From Pleurotus ostreatus/Saccharomyces cerevisiae fusant (taxonomy: Eukaryota; Opisthokonta), in the NCBI GenBank assembly GCA_024196135.1, contig JAMQCK010000747.1, forward strand, positions 1 through 16,698: 16,698 nucleotides of DNA, in the 5' to 3' direction. Positions 1 to 10,412 of the stretch are shown here, in pieces. Both the position numbers and the translations under genes were made by a program. Numbering within the stretch: the first letter of the stretch is position 1; every line of letters begins with the position of its first letter. Under the pieces are notes generated by a model that was given only the letters and a program-made list of their open reading frames with translations, was not told where the DNA came from and searched no databases.

Positions 1-272
1 GGCGGCCAGCCGGGGCCCGCGGTTTCGCGCATGCCGCGGTAGCCCCCGTACGCGTCGCCAGGCATGATTGGTGGCCACTTGTCCCTCCTATCTCCACTGT
101 AGCGGTCGTACTTGTTCCAGCTATCGCGCTGCTGGTCGGGAGGCGGCTGGCGGTCGGGGACGTGGGGAAGCGGCTGGGCATCGCGCGTTTCGCGGTCGCG
201 TTCTCTGTTCTGGTTTTGCCGGCGGGCCTTGTCGTCGGACGGGGTCTCCTGGAGAAGGTCGCCAATGTTCAT
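1..272 (-). CDS. 5' portion of an unidentified protein gene, cut by the left window edge
   Basis: Reading leftward from an ATG at 272-270, the frame stays open for 90 codons to the window edge with no stop. The peptide begins MNIGDLLQETPSDDKARRQN. It continues as a charged, Arg/Asp/Gln/Pro-rich, probably disordered region, then a Tyr/Gly/Arg stretch containing YDRYSGDRRDKW and GDAYGGYRG. The start is supported by a strong pyrimidine-rich leader on this strand (302-345) and by an A/C-rich segment just before the ATG, both common in basidiomycete 5' UTRs. No domain is recognisable in this part. A nuclear or RNA/DNA-associated protein with a disordered N-terminus would fit the composition, but that is a guess. 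It could also be a chance open frame in GC-rich DNA, and an intron could lie beyond or inside the visible part. Confidence 0.6.
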   Translation of the reverse strand, partial: MNIGDLLQETPSDDKARRQNQNRERDRETRDAQPLPHVPDRQPPPDQQRDSWNKYDRYSGDRRDKWPPIMPGDAYGGYRGMRETAGPGWP

Positions 273-1350
273 AGCTGGTGTGTTGTGGATGTCGAGGACA
301 AGGCGGAGAAGGACAAGGGCGAGGAGGAGGGAGAAAGGAAGACAGGTCGATCACACTTTGATGACGACACGTGGGGTGTCAAGCATTCAGTCCCGTTCCG
401 ATCACGTCAACAACCCCTTAGCCAGATTCGGCAATTTGCCAATTACCTCCGTTGATCTTGACCCGCCATGGACGTCGATGTCACCCGGCCTGTACGCCAG
501 CGTCCACCTGCGACCTGTCCTCTGCGCGCCCATCAGCCTCCGCCTGCTCGAAATATGCGTGCGGACGTTCTGCGCGTGCGGTCATAGGATACGGTTCGCC
601 GCGCGAAGACACAGTTTACGGCGCGAAGCGCGTTATCAACCACGAGTTTAGGAATGCGGAGGTGATGTATCGGATTCCCAGGGACCAGCCTGTCGCTTCT
701 GTCAGCCGACGTCAGGGATTTGTGGCTGAAGGTGTCTCTCGACATGGTGTTCTCTTGTGGCAAAATGTCGAAGTTCTCGTGGTACTGGGCGATAGACAAT
801 CATTACGACAGTCAATTAGCGCTAGACGTATAGCAATGAAGGGCTCTGATAATTCTACGGCTCTAAGGTGCGCTTGAAGGGCGCTAATCACAGCTGATCA
901 ATGCCCTCCCGCTGGTGGCGCTTGACCGACCCAAGTACGAGCTTTTGGGGAGGGGAAATGGCCGGGCGCTTCATGGCGCCGGTCATCTAAAACTGACGGG
1001 GGATGCGAGTCGTGAGAGATATTGGAGATGAACTTCGAGGATAGAGCGGGGCCGCAGCTAGGGGCGCTTGCGTGCGTACAGCGGTCGAATGGAGCTGGGC
1101 TCAAGGCTTGCGCATGAGTAGCACCAACAGCTCTGCTTCCGAAGCTATCAGGCTGATGCGCACGATATACGCCAAAATAAAGCGACTTTGTGGCGAGTCG
1201 CCTGCGTCCAGAAAGCAAGTACGGCATGCATTTGTGCAACAATGACTCTTTCAGTTCCATTTGCTGTCTTGCAGTAAGGCTATCTCGCAAGCCACATCAA
1301 CATTGCAGCGAGTAGTACAGGGTATGTTGTGACTGCTACGTGTCCCCAAC
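273..1350. other. Intergenic region with no recognised gene
   Basis: The space between the start of the left-edge gene and the stop of the hydrolase gene (both minus strand) should hold the hydrolase 3' UTR and the promoter of the left-edge gene. Open frames of 60-180 codons occur on both strands (for example 452-877 plus and 898-1290 minus). They have no recognisable domain, mutually overlapping frames and no family-like motifs. I see no tRNA, repeat array or transposase remnant. Confidence 0.5.
302..345 (-). promoter_or_regulatory. Pyrimidine-rich core promoter/leader tract of the left-edge gene
   Basis: On the minus strand this 44-nt segment is almost all C and T, with runs such as CTTCCTTTCTCCCTCCTCCT. 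It lies about 30-75 nt upstream of the ATG at 272. CT-rich blocks next to transcription starts are typical of highly expressed fungal genes, so the tract supports a real gene start here. There is no TATA element beside it. Confidence 0.45.
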
Positions 1351-3647
1351 TTACGCCAAACCCATGTCCTGTCGTTCATGAATATCGGGCAAACATTCTT
1401 AGAAGGTATGCAACTCACTTTCTCAATCATCTTGCGCGCAATGGGGTGGAAGGACACCTTCTGCTTCGCATACGCTTTCAACGCTGTGTCCTTGTCCGCC
1501 AAGTACACGGCCCGGAAGATGGGTCGGTTGAACTTCATGCGCCCCTTCACGCTCCCGCCCGTCTCGTCGCCGATCACCCAGTTCACCGCCGCTTGCGCAT
1601 ACGCACGCGCAGCCTCCGAGGACGGGTCCAGCAACGCAACAGCGTAAAAGCGCAACCGAATCTCAGCGTTTGGCGTGCTCTCAAGACCGTACACCGAGCC
1701 CAAGTGCCGCACGTGGGCGAGGGGCAGCGGCGGGAAGGTCTGCAACCGCTCGAGGAAGACGACCTTCTGGTTGGAGTCGAAGGCCTTGAGGTCGTCGGCG
1801 GTGAAGTCAAGGGTGTCGACCTGGCTGGTGCGCGCGGCGTCCCACCGGCCCGCAAGCGTATATGCTGCCTCCGCGAGTGAGCGGTCGTACTCCATCTGCA
1901 CCGGTAGGTCCATGCCCTCGCCGTAAAACCACGCGTCCCAGTCGATACTGTCCAACGCTGCGATCTTCTCATCCCCACCATGCTCGCGGTAGTAGTTGTA
2001 CAGATGCTCCTTCCACTGCGCCGTCGTGATGCTCTTGCCCGAGAACGTCTGCACGTAGTCGCGGATGTACGGCAGGAAGACGTCGAGCCCGCCGAGCGTG
2101 CGCTCGAGGTGGAGGATGAGATTCGCGCCCTTGTCGTACGGGATGCTCGAGTACGCATCGTCCGGATCCTCTCCAAAGGCGAAGTCGATGACGAGGCGCT
2201 GGTATCGCGGGGTCTTCTCGTACTGGCGGAGCGCGTCCTTCATCGCCTTCTCGCCGATCACGTAGGAAAAACCACGCGCGGCAGGCGAGTGGAGGACCTG
2301 CTGGAGGAGGCGCTCCATGTAGTTCGTCCAGCCCTCATTCAGCCAAAAGTGCGAAGCGTGCGCGTGCGTGACACCGTTGCCAAAGAACGAGTGCGTCATC
2401 TCGTGCACGACGACGTCCACGAGTGTCCGGTCACCAGCCAGCAAAGTAGGTGTCAGGAAGGACAAGCAGGCGTTCTCCATCCCGCCGTAGGGGAAGGACG
2501 GGGGGAGCACGAGGAGGTCGTATACACCGAAGCGGTAGGGCCCGACAATGTCCTCTTCTGCGGCGAGGAACTTCGCCGTATCCTCGCAGAATTCCCAATA
2601 CGCAGCGTCGATGAGTTCAGGCTCGGCCCAGATGCCAGTAGACCAGGGTTTGCCCTCAATAGCCGGGAAGGCGCGGTAGCGCACATTCCCGCAAGCAATC
2701 GCGATGAGGTAGGAGGGGATAGGGACCGGCTAAATCATGGGTGAGTATCAATCTACCCTGGAACGAAGGTACCCACCTGCTTGTAAGTGTAGGTGACCTT
2801 CTCCTTGCCAATTTCCTTGCCACCGTGAGCCGGGCCGTCCGAGGGCGGGGATACGCGGATGGCTGACAAGAGAACAGGCAGAACAGAGGTGACGTTGGCG
2901 GAGTATGTCTGTCATGATGTTAGTGAATATCAATATCACTCATGCCTTGGATGACGTACAATCTTGACGGAGGGAGTGTCTGAAATGTGATCAGTCAACA
3001 GTGGGTGTGTGTTGAGATTGTAACACACCTTGTACAGGGGCGAGAGCGCGGGCATAGATCGGCTGGCACTGGCTGAAAAGGTATGGGAATTGCTTCCCTT
3101 GCGTCTGCCTTTAGAGCGCTGTTAGCGAATCCACAGAAAGATGACTGGTTCCCCACGCACTCCTTGTCCAGCCACTGCAGCGCCAGACACTGCTTTTGGG
3201 TCTTGTAGGTGATCTTGACCTTCACCAACGCGTTCACCTCGTACTTGATGGGGAAGGTGATGTGTAGCGCCGATCCCATGACCTGGTGCTTGGGCTTGAT
3301 TTCATACTACGCGTGAGATGAGCATATGGCATAGAGGGAGCTGTGGCGGGACTGACGATAGCGTCGACGCCGTCCACCGTCGCGCTCTCGATATCGAGAT
3401 CGAGGGTGTCGAAGCTGCGATCCTTGAGTCCATAGCACGACAGAGACAAGCGAAGTACGCACATAACCTCCCCCACTCCATCCTGCAACACGCGCACGTC
3501 GTGAGTCGACGATCCCGCCAGCACCTCATTCTCAAAGTCGACGTCCCAGTCAAAGTGCACATGCTGGCTCGCCACCGCGAGATAGTTCGACTGTGTCGTA
3601 GGGTCGACGTCCGCGGTCGCCAGCGTCGTGATGCCTGCGCTTGCCAT
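1351..3647 (-). CDS. LTA4H: Leukotriene A4 hydrolase / M1-family zinc aminopeptidase
   Basis: A cytosolic-type M1 metallopeptidase that removes N-terminal residues from short peptides; the animal homologue also hydrolyses the LTA4 epoxide. Exons: 3647-3463, 3414-3357, 3306-3161, 3108-3029, 2979-2960, 2908-2777, 2729-1419, 1368-1351. These seven 47-52 nt introns close the frame into 649 aa (human about 611). Seen: FPYLFSQCQPIYARA and APVQDTPSVKI in the N-terminal beta domain; the exopeptidase motif GGMEN (residues 289-293); the zinc site HEMTH (316-320) with Glu339 in WLNEGW; DPDDAYSSIPYDKG (D397, Y400, Y405, matching human D375, Y378, Y383); and GRMKF (R604, K606, matching human R563, K565) in the C-terminal helical domain. 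The start at 3647 gives the usual fungal N-terminus, though the frame stays open upstream. The last exon encodes only DMGLA and the stop. If the last intron is retained, the frame runs on to 1251. It is divergent from the ABC transporter. Confidence 0.96.
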
Positions 3648-4986
3648 GTTCTTCGCTTGCCCTGGTCTGAGGGCGCTTAAGGGAAAGGATGTGGTAGTCG
3701 GAAGCAAGGCGCGGCCGTGCCGGTATCGGGCGATCAGGAGGCGCGCAAATGCTCCATGTGGTGTCGCGCGCCGAGGTCCGAGTCGCGCGACCCACAGCCC
3801 GGGACTTGCGGCCGGGTCTTGGGGAAGGCGCCGCGGGAGGGCGCGCAGCATGGGGCTGAGACGGAGGTGCTGTTCGTCGTCGCGGTCAACGGGGGAGCTG
3901 CCGTCGCCATCAGCGTCGTCGGCGGCGCGTCCGAGGGCGTCGAGATGTTGGTTTGCCCGGTTTCGGGGCGGGCGCTTATCCCACGTGTGCCCGGATCAGA
4001 AGTGCCAGCGCCGCCTTTCCCGCTGATCGTCTTGCTCACCACATTCGAGGACGTGGTCTGAATGCTCATCTGTTTCGTCTCATTCACAGAGGTTTTCGTG
4101 ACTTGAAAGTGGAGAGAACGTCGCAATTGACAAGGGGAACAAGTCTGTCGAACTCCAACGCTCCGGAGCAGTACAAAGTCGAAAACCGTTTTTTGGAGCT
4201 CTTCATGTATACGAAGGTCACCTGTGGCTGGGAGGAGCGCAAAGTCGTACAATTTACGCGGTACGAGACAGAAGACAAGGCGAGATGTTGACCAGGCTGA
4301 CTTTCATCCAGTATTGAAGTGCTCCACTTCGGCCATTTTCGCTGATTATCCTGGTCACGGTCAACGGCAAGCCAGCTCGTGGGCGGGCAGCGATATACAA
4401 GCGGCCCACCCTCGTATCCAGCCTCGCGTTCCGGCGGCTGTATGGAGGCTCGAAAAGGAGGAGGCGGCTGCAGCAAGGCAGCAAGCGAACTTCTACGGCG
4501 CCTATCCCCGGCGGGACGTCGTTCGCCCCCGCCCACGCACCTTCCGTGCTGAAGCAATGGAAAGATCAGTAGACCCAAACTGGACCGCGCAGATGAGCCG
4601 AGAGGCCTCCAGCTTCGGGCATGGCTGCAATGACGCCCTCCCTCCTAAATGTAGGCCGACATGCACGGAAGGTGTGCAGACGATCGTAGTCTTACCAAGG
4701 TCCCGTCGTGACCACTTCACGAGGCGGCACGGTGCTTGTCCGGCCTTCAAAGCGGTGCGTGATTCCTTGTTTCAACCGAACAAGACGAACCTATGCTGAT
4801 CCGAACCAAGGCAAGTGCAGACTGATGCGCGCCATTCACGCAGAGGAAAGAGGCCGTATCTTTTCAGGGTCTCCCTCTGACGATAGCAAGCAAGGGCCGA
4901 CTAGAGCTGCACGTTTTGGCTCACGGACACGACGCCGAGGATGTCTTGAAGACGAACCGTGACCGGCTGCGTCAGGGATTTGCGAT

Positions 4987-4992
4987 CACGTG
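4987..4992. promoter_or_regulatory. E-box (CACGTG) upstream of the ABC transporter
   Basis: A palindromic CACGTG lies about 150 nt upstream of the transporter ATG. This is the core site for fungal bHLH factors such as Cbf1- and Pho4-type proteins. Position and sequence are suggestive only, because such sites are frequent in GC-rich DNA. Confidence 0.25.
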
Positions 4993-5082
4993 CGCTGGAG
5001 TGCGCCTGTCGCGGGTCACTCGCATCTTTGTCACAGCGACCCAGGGTACCCCAGGTAAACCCAAATTGACCGCTCATCGGCG

Positions 5083-5089
5083 CATATAA
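5083..5089 (+). promoter_or_regulatory. TATA-like element of the ABC transporter gene
   Basis: CATATAA lies 57 nt upstream of the transporter ATG. It is followed by a strongly pyrimidine-rich stretch (5101-5145) where transcription would be expected to begin. An ATG at 5091 opens a 20-codon frame whose TGA at 5151-5153 overlaps the main ATG. If transcription starts inside the CT-rich tract, that ATG is not in the mRNA. Confidence 0.45.
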
Positions 5090-5145
5090 CATGGTCGACG
5101 TCCGCCCAGCCCGTCCCCCACTCACGTCCCCTGTCCCCGCCCGCC

Positions 5146-8100
5146 ATGTCTGAGTCCCCGCCGCCGGGCTTGCGCGACCACATCTCCGAGCACGACCATG
5201 CGTACCCACCAATGCGCCCAGAGTCCCTCGTCGAGGTCCTCGACGATCATCACGTCGACGTAGCGGACGCGGAGAAAAACTTCCACAACTTGGCCCGCAA
5301 GCTCTCGCACAAGTCGCGGTCACAGCGGACTCTGCACAACAATCATGACAGCACGACCACGGTTGGGGGCGACCCCGAGATGGGCAAAACTGGCGAAGAC
5401 GAGATCTTCGATCTGCGCGAGTACCTCACGTCCTCAAACGACGCGCAGCAGGCAGCAGGGATCAAGCACAAGGTGCGTCACGACACTTCTGCTAGAAGTA
5501 CAGTCGCTCATACTTCCCCTAGCATGTCGGTGTTACTTGGGAGAACCTACGAGTAGATGTCGTCGGCGGCGTCAACAGCAAGGTCTACATCCCCACATTG
5601 CTTGGTGCGTAGCGCACTCCCCCCTCCCATATCATTTCGCTAAACTCTCATAGACGCTATCATCGGTTTCGTCCTGTCCCCTTTGATGTTCATCTGGAGC
5701 TTCATCCAACCCCTCTTCCCTGTCGCGAAGACCCAGTATAGGACCATTCTGCACGAGTGAGTACCATCCACGTCTATTCGTGGCGCATATATTGACCTTG
5801 TTTAGGTCTTCTGGCGTTTTGAAGCCTGGTGAAATGTGTTTGGTACTTGGTGCTCCAGGTTCGTATGTATGCACTCTGGCGGGATAACTCACTAACACTC
5901 ATCTCAGGCTCTGGCTGCAGCACCTTCCTGAAGGTTATCGCGAATGAGCGCGGCGAATACGCAAGGGTTTCGGGCGATGTCCGTTACGCCGGGATTGACG
6001 CTCACGAGATGGCGAAGCACTACAAAGGCGAGGTCGTGTACAACGAAGAGGGTGCGTCTGCCCTTGTCTTGATTTGGCTCTGATACTCATCGTTCGCTCA
6101 GACGATGTCCATCTTCCCACCCTCACCGTCGGTCAGACCCTTGAGTTCGCCCTGTCAACGAAGACCCCTGGTCCAACTGGTCGTCTGCCCGGTGTCACGC
6201 GCCAGCAGTTCAACAACGAGGTCGAGGACATGCTTCTGAAGATGCTCAACATCCAGCACACGAAGAACACTCTGGTCGGCAACGAGTTCGTCCGCGGCGT
6301 CTCCGGAGGCGAGCGCAAGCGCGTTAGTATCGCTGAGATGATGACCACTCGTGCCCGCGTTCAAACCTACGACAACAGCACTCGCGGTCTTGACGCGTCC
6401 ACAGCGCTTGACTTCGCCAAGTCACTGCGCGTCATGACGGACGTCCTTGGCCAAACTGTCTTCGTCTCGCTATACCAGGCAGGCGAGGGTATCTACGATC
6501 TCTTCGACAAGGTTATGGTCCTCGACAAGGGTCGCCAGGTCTACTTCGGTCCTCCCTCCGAGGCGCGCCAGTACTTTGAGCAGCTCGGCTATAAGTCCCT
6601 TCCCCGTCAGACCTCCGCCGACTACCTTACCGGTTGCACGGATCCCCACGAGCGCCAGTTCGCCCCCGGACGCACTGCTGACGACGTTCCTTCGACCCCG
6701 GAGGACCTCGAGCGCGCCTTCCTCGCCTCGAAGTATGCGTACGACATCAACCGCGAACGCGAGGAGTACAACGAGCACATGCAGATCGAGCGCACCGACC
6801 AGGAGGCCTTCCGCGCCGCCGTCCTCGCTGACAAGAAGAAGGGCGTCTCGAAGAAGAGCCCGTACACGCTCGGCTACGTCGGCCAGGTCATGGCGCTCAC
6901 CAAGCGGCAGTTCTTCCTGCGCAAGCAGGACATGTTCCAGCTCATCACCAGCTACACCCTCTTCGTCGTCCTCGGTCTCATCGTCGGTGGCGCGTATTTC
7001 AACCAGCCGCTCACCTCGAACGGCGCGTTCACGCGCACGTCGGTCGTCTTCGCGTCGCTATTCAACATCTGCATGGACGCGTTTGGCGAGATCCCGACTG
7101 CCATGATGGGCCGGCCGATCACGAGGAGGCAGACGAGCTACAGCATGTACAGGCCCTCGGCGCTCGCGTTGGCGAACACGATCGCGGACTTCCCGTTCTC
7201 GGCGTCGCGTCTGTTTTTGTTCAACGTGATCATCTACTTCATGTCGAACTTGGACCGGTCGGCGGGCGGCTTCTTCACGTACTACCTCATCAACTTGATC
7301 GCGTATCTGGCCTTCCAGAGCTGCTTCAGGATGCAGGCGCTCATCTTCAAGAGCTTTGACGTGCGTCGTTTCATTGTTTTCTTTCATTTTGTGTGCTGAC
7401 TGTCCTCTCAGCATGCCTTCCGTGTCGCGGTCATTGTCTTGCCTATCATGCTCGAGTACTGCGGCTACTTCATCCCGGTCGACACCATGCCGCGCTGGCT
7501 GTTCTGGATCCAGTATATCCACCCCTTCTCGTACGCCTGGTCGGCGCTCATGGAGAATGAGTTCATGCGCGTGAACTTGGCTTGCGACGGCGACTACGTC
7601 GTCCCGAGAAACGGCAACGGTGTCACCAAGTACCCGTGAGTGTTCTCTAGTGCCCTCCAAGTAACTTCGCTGACCGTCACGGCAGTGACTCTTTGAGCGC
7701 GAACCAGGCCTGCACGCTCTACGGCTCGTCTGGCGGTGAGGCTGTTGTCAGCGGCAAGGACTATATTCAGGCCGGCTACTTCCTGTCGCCCTCTGACTTG
7801 TGGCGCCGCAACTTCTTGGTGCTCGTCGGCTTCACGCTCCTCTTCATCGGCTTGCAGATCGTCATCATGGACTACTTCCCGGTATGTACATCCCTATTGG
7901 CCGCTTTGTTCTTGCTGACCATTCTTGTCAGTCCTTCGACGTGCCCTCCGCTGTCGCGATCTTCGCCAAGCCGGGCAAGGAGGAGAAGAAGCTCAACTCT
8001 GCGCTGCAGGACAAGAAGGACGAGCTCATCTCCAAGACGGAGAGCATTCGCTCGGTCACTGAGCCCCGCGAGTCGTACCGCAAGACCTTCACCTGGGAGA

Positions 8101-10270
8101 ACGTCAACTACACGGTCCCTGTTCCCGGCGGCACGCGTCGTATTTTGCACGACGTCTCTGGCTTTGTGAAGCCCGGTACCCTCACGGCGCTCATGGGTTC
8201 CAGTGGTGCAGGCAAGACGACGTGTCTCGATGTCCTCGCCCAGCGCAAGAACATCGGTGTCATAACCGGTGACATCCTCGTCGACGGTCGCCCCCTCGCC
8301 CACGACTTTGCCCGCAAGACCGCGTATGGTAAGTGAACCTGGTCATCGCTGTAACGCTCGCGACTGATGGTTTCGCAGCTGAACAGATGGACGTCCACGA
8401 GCCGATGACGACCGTTCGCGAGGCTCTGCGCTTCTCCGCGTACCTCCGGCAGCCCGCGCATGTGCCCATTGAGGAGAAGAACGAATACGTCGAGGAGATC
8501 ATTGAGCTGTTGGAGTTGCATGATCTGACGGAGGCGCTGGTGATGAGCCTTAGCGTCGAGGCGCGCAAGCGGCTGACGATAGGTGTCGAGCTGGCGTCGA
8601 AGCCGGAGCTGCTGCTCTTCCTTGATGAGCCGACGTCGGGTTTGGATGCTCAGTCTGCGTGGAACTTGGTGCGCTTCCTGCGCAAGCTTGCAGATCAGGG
8701 ACAGGCCATTCTGTGCACGATTCGTGAGTCTTCGTCTGACTTGATCATTGTGAATACATGCTGACCCCTCCTCAGACCAGCCGTCCTCCCTCCTCTTTGA
8801 GAGCTTCGACCGCCTGTTGCTTCTCGAACGCGGTGGCGAGACCGTCTACTTCGGCGACATTGGTGCCGACTCGCACATCCTTCGTGACTACTTCGCTCGC
8901 TATGGCGCCGTCTGCCCGCAGAACGTCAACCCGGCCGAGTACATGCTTGAGGCCATCGGCGCCGGTATCGCTCCCCGCGTCGGCGACCGTGACTGGAAGG
9001 ACATCTGGCTGGACTCCCCCGAGTATCGCTCGGTGCGCAAGGAGATCGACGACATCAAGGAGCGCGGTCTCGCTCGCCCGGATGACACCAACAAGAAGGC
9101 CTCGACGTACGCCACCTCGTTCTTCTACCAACTTCAGATCGTCTTCAAGCGGAACAACCTGGCCATCTGGCGCTCGGCGGACTACATCTTGTCGCGGTTG
9201 TTCACTTGCATTGCGATCTCGCTCATGATCACCCTCGGCTTCATCAACTTGGGTATCAGCGTGCGCGATATGCAGTACCGCGTCTTCTCGATGTAAGTAG
9301 GCAGCCCTTTCCTCCCGCGCAAGGTGTTGACTGTCCTCCAGATACTGGGTCATCATCATTCCAGCGTTCGTCATGTCGCAGATTGAGCCGCTGTTCATCT
9401 TCAACCGTCGCACCTTTGTTCGCGAGTCGTCCGCGCGCATCTACTCGCCGTACGTCTTTGCGATCGGCCAGCTGCTCGGCGAGATCCCCTACTCGTTTGC
9501 CTGCGGTATCGTCTACTGGCTTCTCATGGTCTACCCCCAAAACTTTGGCCAGGGTGCCTCGGGACTTGAGTAAGCCTTACTCACTCTCCTGCCGATGCAT
9601 GAACTGACGAGGTCTCAGTGGCACGGGCTTCCAGCTGCTTGTCGTCATGTTTATGATGCTCTTCGGAGTGTCCCTTGGCCAGTTTATCGCGGCGATATCG
9701 CCCAATGTCGGCGTCGCGGTGCTGTTCAACCCTTGGCTAAACCTCGTCATGGGCACCTTCTGTGGTGTGACGATCCCGTACCCGGCTATGATCAGCTTCT
9801 GGAAGTGAGTGTCCTCGTAGCTTCGGCATCGACTTGGGCTTACATATTGTCAGGGTTTGGCTCTACGAGCTCAACCCGTTCACGCGCACGATCGCCGCGA
9901 TGGTCTCTACTGAACTCCACGGCTTGCCGGTAGTGTGCAAGGAGGAAGAGTTCTCGGTCTTCACGCCGCCTACTGGTCAATCCTGCGATCAATGGGCAGG
10001 CGACTTCGTGTCTGCTTTCGGTGGCTACCTGGACAACCCGAATGCGACGAGCGACTGTCGGTACTGTCAGTACAAGGTCGGTGACGAATACTTCGAGCCC
10101 ATGCACATGTCGTACGAGCACCGATGGCGAGACGCGTGCATTCTGCTCGCGTTCTTCGGCTTCAATGCTATCATGACAATTAGTGAGTGCTGTTCTCATC
10201 GTCGGCCTAGTTCTGTACTGACCATCCGTTTGCAGTTGCTTCCCGCTACCTGCGGTTCGCGAAGCGATAG
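5146..10270 (+). CDS. PDR/CDR-type (ABCG) multidrug ABC transporter, full length
   Basis: An ATP-driven plasma-membrane exporter of the fungal pleiotropic drug resistance family, expected to extrude hydrophobic xenobiotics, azoles or plant defence compounds. Exons: 5146-5472, 5523-5604, 5654-5756, 5806-5858, 5908-6051, 6102-7360, 7412-7635, 7686-7881, 7932-8328, 8379-8723, 8776-9292, 9342-9569, 9619-9804, 9854-10182, 10236-10270. Introns are 49-53 nt and the frame closes to 1474 aa, normal for the family. NBD1: Walker A GAPGSGCST (186-194), signature VSGGE (303-307), Walker-B region YDNSTRGLD. Six membrane segments follow, including a [19 protein letters not shown] loop. NBD2: Walker [10 protein letters not shown] (885-893), degenerate signature LSVEA (986-990), Walker [11 protein letters not shown] (D1011, E1012). 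Six more segments follow, with the Cys-rich last loop ([12 protein letters not shown]). Cys192 replaces the Walker A Lys, and Asn follows the Walker B Asp in NBD1, as is usual in fungal PDR proteins. It has all the residues expected of an active protein. The substrate cannot be read from sequence. Confidence 0.97.
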
Positions 10271-10412
10271 TTCCGGACGGACGTTTCTCATGTTTGCATG
10301 ACTCTCCGATGCTTATTTATTGACTACCCTATCATCATTCCAGTCGAGTACGCAATGAAGTAATATAGCACATCCGACCCCGTACCTATATATTCGTGAC
10401 GACACCTTCATA
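10271..10412. other. Short convergent 3' region between transporter and F-box gene
   Basis: Only 142 nt separate the transporter stop from the most distal stop of the F-box locus, so the two 3' UTRs probably overlap. The segment is AT-richer than its flanks and holds the AATAAA at 10321-10316 on the minus strand. Confidence 0.5.
10316..10321 (-). terminator. Candidate poly(A) signal of the F-box locus
   Basis: AATAAA reads on the minus strand about 92 nt beyond the distal TGA at 10415-10413. It suits a transcript that extends through the whole F-box locus, past the internal TGA. Fungal poly(A) signals are loose, so this is weak evidence. Confidence 0.3.

Larger units (their letters stand above)
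3648..5145. other. Divergent intergenic/promoter region between the hydrolase and ABC transporter genes
   Basis: About 1.5 kb separates the two divergent starts, so it probably holds both promoters. The half nearest the hydrolase (3650-4070) is very GC-rich and open in several frames on both strands. One of these frames continues the hydrolase reading frame upstream to 3995. Another (4069-3737, minus) would encode a 111-residue Ser/Thr/Pro-rich peptide. Other frames (for example 4224-4799 plus and 4084-4578 minus) have no recognisable motifs. None is supported well enough to call as a gene. CACGTG occurs at 3982-3987 and 4987-4992. A 12-bp inverted repeat (CACCTTCCGTGC at 4538-4549, complement at 4663-4674) is within chance expectation. 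Confidence 0.5.

Noticed and set aside
452..1290. Frames at 452-877 (plus) and 898-1290 (minus) as possible small genes.
   Set aside because: No recognisable motif and low-complexity Arg/Ser/His composition. They lie where the hydrolase 3' UTR and a neighbouring promoter are expected.
1980..2744. A 254-codon plus-strand open frame opposite the hydrolase gene.
   Set aside because: It is the antisense of well-supported peptidase exons, including the zinc site. It is rich in Val, Arg and Glu as expected from the complement of GC-biased codons, with no family motif.
4538..4674. 12-bp inverted repeat (CACCTTCCGTGC and its complement) with a 113-nt spacer.
   Set aside because: One 12-bp match at this distance is close to chance in 16.7 kb. 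There is no target-site duplication or transposase frame, and no RNA-like stem beyond the arms.
7058..7660. A 200-codon minus-strand open frame opposite the transporter (also 8772-9440, 222 codons).
   Set aside because: Both are shadows of conserved ABC transporter exons. They cross real introns and show no domain.
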